Shown in pieces: positions 14,525 to 18,228 of a stretch of 18,228 nt of DNA. The DNA lies in NCBI GenBank assembly GCA_964583095.1, contig CAZOVB010000082.1, positions 1 to 18,228 of the forward strand, written 5' to 3'. The position numbers were made by a program, and so were the translations under genes. Source of the stretch: CAZOVB01 sp964583095. Lineage in GTDB: Bacteria; Planctomycetota; Phycisphaerae; SM23-33. Numbering within the stretch: the first letter of the stretch is position 1; every line of letters begins with the position of its first letter. The notes below the pieces were generated by a model. That model was not told where the DNA came from and ran no database searches. It saw only the letters and a list, made by a program, of their open reading frames with translations.

Positions 14525-17206
14525 TCAAGTATTTAGCGGATTAGGTTTGTCGGGGTCCATGTCCAGTTCCTTGATCGCCTCGGCGACCTTGGACATCTCG
14601 ATCTTCCCCTGACCGGCCAGTTCATGAAGTGCCGCAACCACGATGCTCTCGGCATCGACTTCGAAAAATCTCCGAAGGGCCTTGCGTGATTCGCTCCGGC
14701 CGAATCCGTCGGTCCCAAGGGCTGTCAAGCCCCCAGGGACCCAGCGGGAGACCTGCTCGGGGACGGCCTTGACATAGTCGCTGGCGGCGACAAAAGGTCC
14801 GTCGCAGCCTTCCAGTAATTGCTGGAGGTAACTGGTTTTCTGCTCCTGCTCCGGGTGGAGCCTGTTCCATCGCTCGGCTTCCTGGCAGTCGCGACGAATC
14901 TGCGTGTAGCTCGTGGCGGAGTAGACATCGCACGCCACGGAATACTTCTCTGAAAGGATCTCAGCGGCCGAGAGGACCATCCGGAGGATCGCACCGCTTC
15001 CCAGCAGATTGACCTTGAGCTTTCCGTCGGCATCGAAGCTCTTGTACTTGTAGAGGCCCTTGAGAATACCTTCCTGGGCTCCCTCGGGCATGGGAGGCTG
15101 CTCGTAATTCTCATTTTCGACCGTCAGATAGTAGATGGCCGTTTCCTGGTCCTGGTAAAGTCGTTTCATACCTTCCAGGAAGATCACGGCCACTTCGTAT
15201 CCAAAGGCCGGGTCGTAGGATCGAATGGTCGGGAAGGCCGAACTGAACAAATGGCTGTGCCCGTCTTCGTGCTGGAGCCCCTCGCCGTTGAGAGTGGTTC
15301 TCCCGGCCGTGCCACCGATCATGAATCCCTTGGCCCGCATATCGCAGGCGGCCCAGATCAGATCCGCAACCCGCTGGAAGCCGAACATCGAATAGTAGAT
15401 GAATACCGGGATCATCGGGACGCCGTGGGAGCTGTAGGCCGTCCCGGCGGCATTGAAGGAGGCCATCGAACCGGCCTCGGTGATCCCTTCCTCGAGGATC
15501 TGCCCGTCCTTGGCTTCGCGATAGTAGAGCATGGTATCGCTGTCGACCGGCTCGTAGAGCTGACCGGTGTGGGCGTAGATCCCACATTGACGAAACAGCG
15601 CTTCCATGCCGAAGGTCCGGGATTCGTCGGGAACGATCGGCACGAGGTACTTGCCCACGTTCTTATCCCGGAGTACCTTTCCAAAAAGCCGCACAAAGGC
15701 CATCGTCGTGGAGACCTCCCGACCGCCCGAGCCTTCGGCGAATTCCTTGTAATCCGTCAGCGAGGGCGTCTCCAGGGCCGGGGCCGATTCACTGCGACTG
15801 GGTAGCGCCCCTCCCAGGGCTTCCCGGCGCTGCCGCAGGTACTCCATCTCCGGTGAATCTTCGGCAGGACGGTAGAAGGGGGCCTGGGATACATCCTCGT
15901 CGCTGATGGGAATATTGAAACGCGTCCGAAACTCCCGCAGTTCCTCTTCGTTGAGTTTCTTCTGCTGGTGGGTGACGTTTCGGCCTTCACCGGATTCCCC
16001 CAGACCATAGCCCTTGATCGTCTGCGCGAGAATCACCGTGGGTCTGCCCTTGGTTTCCATCGCCCGCTTGTAGGCGGCATAGACCTTTTCGGGATCGTGC
16101 CCGCCTCGACGCATCTTGCGAAGCTGCTCATCGGAGTGGTTCTTGACCAGTTCGAGCAGCTCCGGGCTTCGCCCAAAGAAATGCTCGCGAATGTACTGCC
16201 CACTGCTGACGGTATATTTCTGGTACTCTCCGTCGACGACTTCCATCATACGCTTGGCCAGAAGGTCGCCCTGCTCACTTTCGATCAGCGGATCCCAATC
16301 GCTGCCCCAGAGGACCTTGATGACATTCCAACCTGCGCCTCGGAAGGCGCCTTCGAGTTCCTGAACGATCTTGCCGTTGCCCCGTACCGGACCATCGAGA
16401 CGCTGAAGATTGCAGTTGATGACGAACGTAAGGTTGTCGAGTTTCTCCCGCGAAGCCAGCGTGATCGCCCCGAGCGTTTCGGGTTCGTCGGTCTCTCCAT
16501 CACCCAGAAACGCCCAGACATTCACATCCTCGGCGGCTTCGTTGATCCCACGGTCCTTGAGATAGCGATTAAACCTGGCCTGGTAGATCGCCATGATCGG
16601 CGCCAGGCCCATCGAAACCGTTGGAAACTGCCAGAAATCCGGCATCAGCCACGGATGGGGATAGCTGGAAAGGCCTCGGGTTTCCTGAAGTTCGCGGCGG
16701 AAGTTGATCAACTGCTGCTCATCGAGGCGTCCTTCCAGAAACGCACGGGAATAGATCCCCGGCGAAGCATGGCCCTGGAAGTAGACCTGGTCGCCGGCGA
16801 AACCCTCCTTGGGCCCGCGGAAAAAGTGGTTGAACGCCACCTCGTACAAGGTTGCAGCCGAGGCGAAGGTTGAAATGTGTCCGCCGATTCCGGCGGTCTC
16901 CCGGTTGGCCCGGACCACCATGGCCATCGCGTTCCAGCGAATGATGCTCTTGATCCGGCGCTCCAGCTCGCGATTGCCCGGATACGCAGGCTGCTGGTCG
17001 AGCGGAATGGTATTGATGTAGGGCGTAGTCGCTGTAAAGGGAAGCTCCACCCCGCGACGGTGGGCGTGCTGGGCGAGCATCTCGAAGAGGAACCTCACTC
17101 GATCCGCTCCGCCGTCTTCCAGGGCGAATTCGAGCGATTCGAGCCATTCAGCCGATTCACACGGGTTACGATCGCCTTCAAAAATGGGCACCGGATATGT
17201 CGCCAT
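14525..17206 (-). CDS. aceE: Pyruvate dehydrogenase E1 component, homodimeric type
   Basis: An 893-residue protein, close to the 887 residues of Escherichia coli AceE. It decarboxylates pyruvate on thiamine diphosphate and acetylates the E2 lipoyl groups. Recognisable sites: His110 in GIGGHISTFAS, His146 in YFQGHASPGIY, the ThDP/Mg motif GDGETDE (235-241) to NLQ (266-268), His413 in the mobile loop GRNVTHQQKK, the ThDP-activating Glu577 in GITEAGS, and His646 in GLQHEDGHSH. All positions follow those of the E. coli enzyme with an offset of four to six residues, so it looks fully active. The ATG start has AGGAGA seven bases upstream. It lies 45 bases after lpd; a 5-bp GGGCC/GGCCC hairpin (17223-17239) sits in that gap. 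It is followed by aceF after 19 bases, so the three genes are probably co-transcribed. Confidence 0.97.
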   Translation of the reverse strand: MATYPVPIFEGDRNPCESAEWLESLEFALEDGGADRVRFLFEMLAQHAHRRGVELPFTATTPYINTIPLDQQPAYPGNRELERRIKSIIRWNAMAMVVRANRETAGIGGHISTFASAATLYEVAFNHFFRGPKEGFAGDQVYFQGHASPGIYSRAFLEGRLDEQQLINFRRELQETRGLSSYPHPWLMPDFWQFPTVSMGLAPIMAIYQARFNRYLKDRGINEAAEDVNVWAFLGDGETDEPETLGAITLASREKLDNLTFVINCNLQRLDGPVRGNGKIVQELEGAFRGAGWNVIKVLWGSDWDPLIESEQGDLLAKRMMEVVDGEYQKYTVSSGQYIREHFFGRSPELLELVKNHSDEQLRKMRRGGHDPEKVYAAYKRAMETKGRPTVILAQTIKGYGLGESGEGRNVTHQQKKLNEEELREFRTRFNIPISDEDVSQAPFYRPAEDSPEMEYLRQRREALGGALPSRSESAPALETPSLTDYKEFAEGSGGREVSTTMAFVRLFGKVLRDKNVGKYLVPIVPDESRTFGMEALFRQCGIYAHTGQLYEPVDSDTMLYYREAKDGQILEEGITEAGSMASFNAAGTAYSSHGVPMIPVFIYYSMFGFQRVADLIWAACDMRAKGFMIGGTAGRTTLNGEGLQHEDGHSHLFSSAFPTIRSYDPAFGYEVAVIFLEGMKRLYQDQETAIYYLTVENENYEQPPMPEGAQEGILKGLYKYKSFDADGKLKVNLLGSGAILRMVLSAAEILSEKYSVACDVYSATSYTQIRRDCQEAERWNRLHPEQEQKTSYLQQLLEGCDGPFVAASDYVKAVPEQVSRWVPGGLTALGTDGFGRSESRKALRRFFEVDAESIVVAALHELAGQGKIEMSKVAEAIKELDMDPDKPNPLNT

Positions 17207-17251
17207 GGGCTCTCCTGGGCTTGGGCCTGTCGATGGCCCGTCTTCTTTCGT

Positions 17252-18228
17252 TTACTTGGTGTTCCTGGGTTTGTAGATCTCGGTGGCCAGGCCCATGTGG
17301 ACCTCGGCAACGTTCATGACCACTTCGCTGAGGGTCGGGTGCGGGTGGATGGTTTCAGCCAGGTCGCGGACCTCGCAGCCCATTTCCAGGGCCAGGGCGG
17401 CCTCGGAGATCAGATCTCCGGCATTGACACCGGCGATGCCCACCCCCAGCACCTGCCGGCTCTTGGGATCCACGAGCATCTTGGTCAGGCCCTCGGTGCG
17501 TCCAAAACTCACGGCCTTGCCGCTGGCAGCCCAGGGGAACGTAGCTACTTCGACCTCCAGGCCCTGTTGCTGGGCCTCGGTCTGGGTAAGCCCGACCCAG
17601 GCGATCTCCGGATCGGTGAAAACCACCGCCGGGATGCCCCGGGGCTCAAAGACTGCCGGTTCGCCGGCGATGACCTCGGCCGCTACCTTCCCTTCGTGGG
17701 AAGCCTTGTGGGCCAGCATCGGATCGCCGGTGATGTCCCCGATGGCCCAGATGGTTTCATCCGCGGTGCGCCGCTCGGGGTCGACCTCGACGAATCCGCG
17801 GTCGTTGACCTTCACTGCCGTGTTCTCCAGGCCCAGATCCTCGGTATTGGGCCTGCGCCCGATGGAAATCAGCACGCGGTCGAAGTTCTCTTCTCCGCCG
17901 TGCTCGCCCTCTGTGCTGACGGTTACCCCCTTTTCCGAGGGTTCCATCCGGGCCACCTTGGTCTCGAGCTTGATGGCGGCCAGGACCTTGCCAAGGCGGT
18001 TGTGCAGGGGTTTGACCAGGTCGCGGTCGGCCCCGGGAAGCAGGCCCGGAAGCATCTCCACAACCGTTACTTCGCTGCCTAAGGCTGCATACACGGTGGC
18101 CATCTCCAGCCCGATATACCCGCCCCCCACTACCAGAAGCTTATCGGGCTTGTCGGCCAGGGCCAATGCACCGGTGGAATCCATCACGCGCGGGCTGTCC
18201 AGTTGGAAGGGCCCGGGGATTACCGGCC
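17252..18228 (-). CDS. lpdA: Dihydrolipoyl dehydrogenase (E3), 5' end outside window
   Basis: The frame stays open to the right edge, giving about 325 visible residues of a protein normally near 470; the N-terminal FAD-binding part with the redox CxxxxC is outside the window. Visible parts: PVIPGPFQLDSPRVMDSTGAL before the NAD-binding fold, VVGGGYIGLEMATVYAALGSEVTVVE (GxGxxG), SIGRRPNTEDLGL, the second FAD-contacting motif IWAIGDITGDPMLAHKASHEG, and the C-terminal catalytic HPHPTLSE with the His-Glu pair of the dimer interface. It re-oxidises dihydrolipoyl groups of E2 with NAD+. Being directly upstream of aceE and aceF, it is the dedicated E3 of this complex, though it may also serve other 2-oxoacid dehydrogenases. 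A GTG/ATG pair at 18187-18182 lies inside the conserved domain and is not the real start. Confidence 0.95.
   Translation of the reverse strand, partial: PVIPGPFQLDSPRVMDSTGALALADKPDKLLVVGGGYIGLEMATVYAALGSEVTVVEMLPGLLPGADRDLVKPLHNRLGKVLAAIKLETKVARMEPSEKGVTVSTEGEHGGEENFDRVLISIGRRPNTEDLGLENTAVKVNDRGFVEVDPERRTADETIWAIGDITGDPMLAHKASHEGKVAAEVIAGEPAVFEPRGIPAVVFTDPEIAWVGLTQTEAQQQGLEVEVATFPWAASGKAVSFGRTEGLTKMLVDPKSRQVLGVGIAGVNAGDLISEAALALEMGCEVRDLAETIHPHPTLSEVVMNVAEVHMGLATEIYKPRNTK

Noticed and set aside
16877..18082. 401-residue plus-strand frame opposite aceE and lpd
   Set aside because: It spans two well-conserved genes and the gap between them and has no motif of its own.

Overview
The window is a GC-rich stretch of bacterial chromosome carrying 11 protein-coding genes, two of them cut by the window edges. 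The best guess for the organism is a member of the Planctomycetota, near the Phycisphaerae. This rests on two secreted proteins with a PEP-CTERM sorting tail ending in RRRRRA, a rhamnosidase-type glycoside hydrolase and a polysaccharide-lyase fragment, a planctomycete-like WD40/membrane protein, and a B12-dependent radical SAM enzyme. No rRNA, tRNA, CRISPR array, transposase or phage gene was seen, so the lineage call is inference from gene content only.

Left part (1-4060): the C-terminal end of a secreted polysaccharide-lyase-like protein (+) meets, tail to tail, an ABC transporter ATPase (-) that has no permease gene beside it. Upstream of the ATPase, on the same strand, are two PEP-CTERM proteins with unrelated bodies. 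Their 3' ends, from the first base of the sorting tail through the stop codon, the 3' UTR and a strong hairpin terminator, are an identical 161-bp direct repeat. This is the most striking feature of the window.

Middle part (4060-12420): a large GH106-like (alpha-L-rhamnosidase-related) glycoside hydrolase (+) converges on a DUF998-type membrane protein (-), with a long bidirectional hairpin between them. A divergent alpha/beta-hydrolase (+) follows, then a B12-binding radical SAM protein (+). The radical SAM gene overlaps tail to tail by 9 nt with a WD40-repeat, multi-pass membrane protein (-).

Right part (12420-18228): a pyruvate dehydrogenase operon on the minus strand reads lpd (start outside the window), aceE (homodimeric E1), aceF (E2 with two lipoyl domains). 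Together these convert pyruvate to acetyl-CoA: E1 decarboxylates pyruvate on ThDP, E2 carries the acetyl group on lipoyl-lysines and passes it to CoA, and Lpd re-oxidises the dihydrolipoyl arms with NAD+. The order lpd-aceE-aceF differs from the common aceE-aceF-lpd. The 277-bp gap after aceF holds a perfect 22-bp GC-rich palindrome that looks like a dispersed repeat.

Nearly all the other long open frames opposite these genes (for example opposite aceF, aceE and the WD40 gene) are by-products of the high-GC codon pattern and are not annotated.
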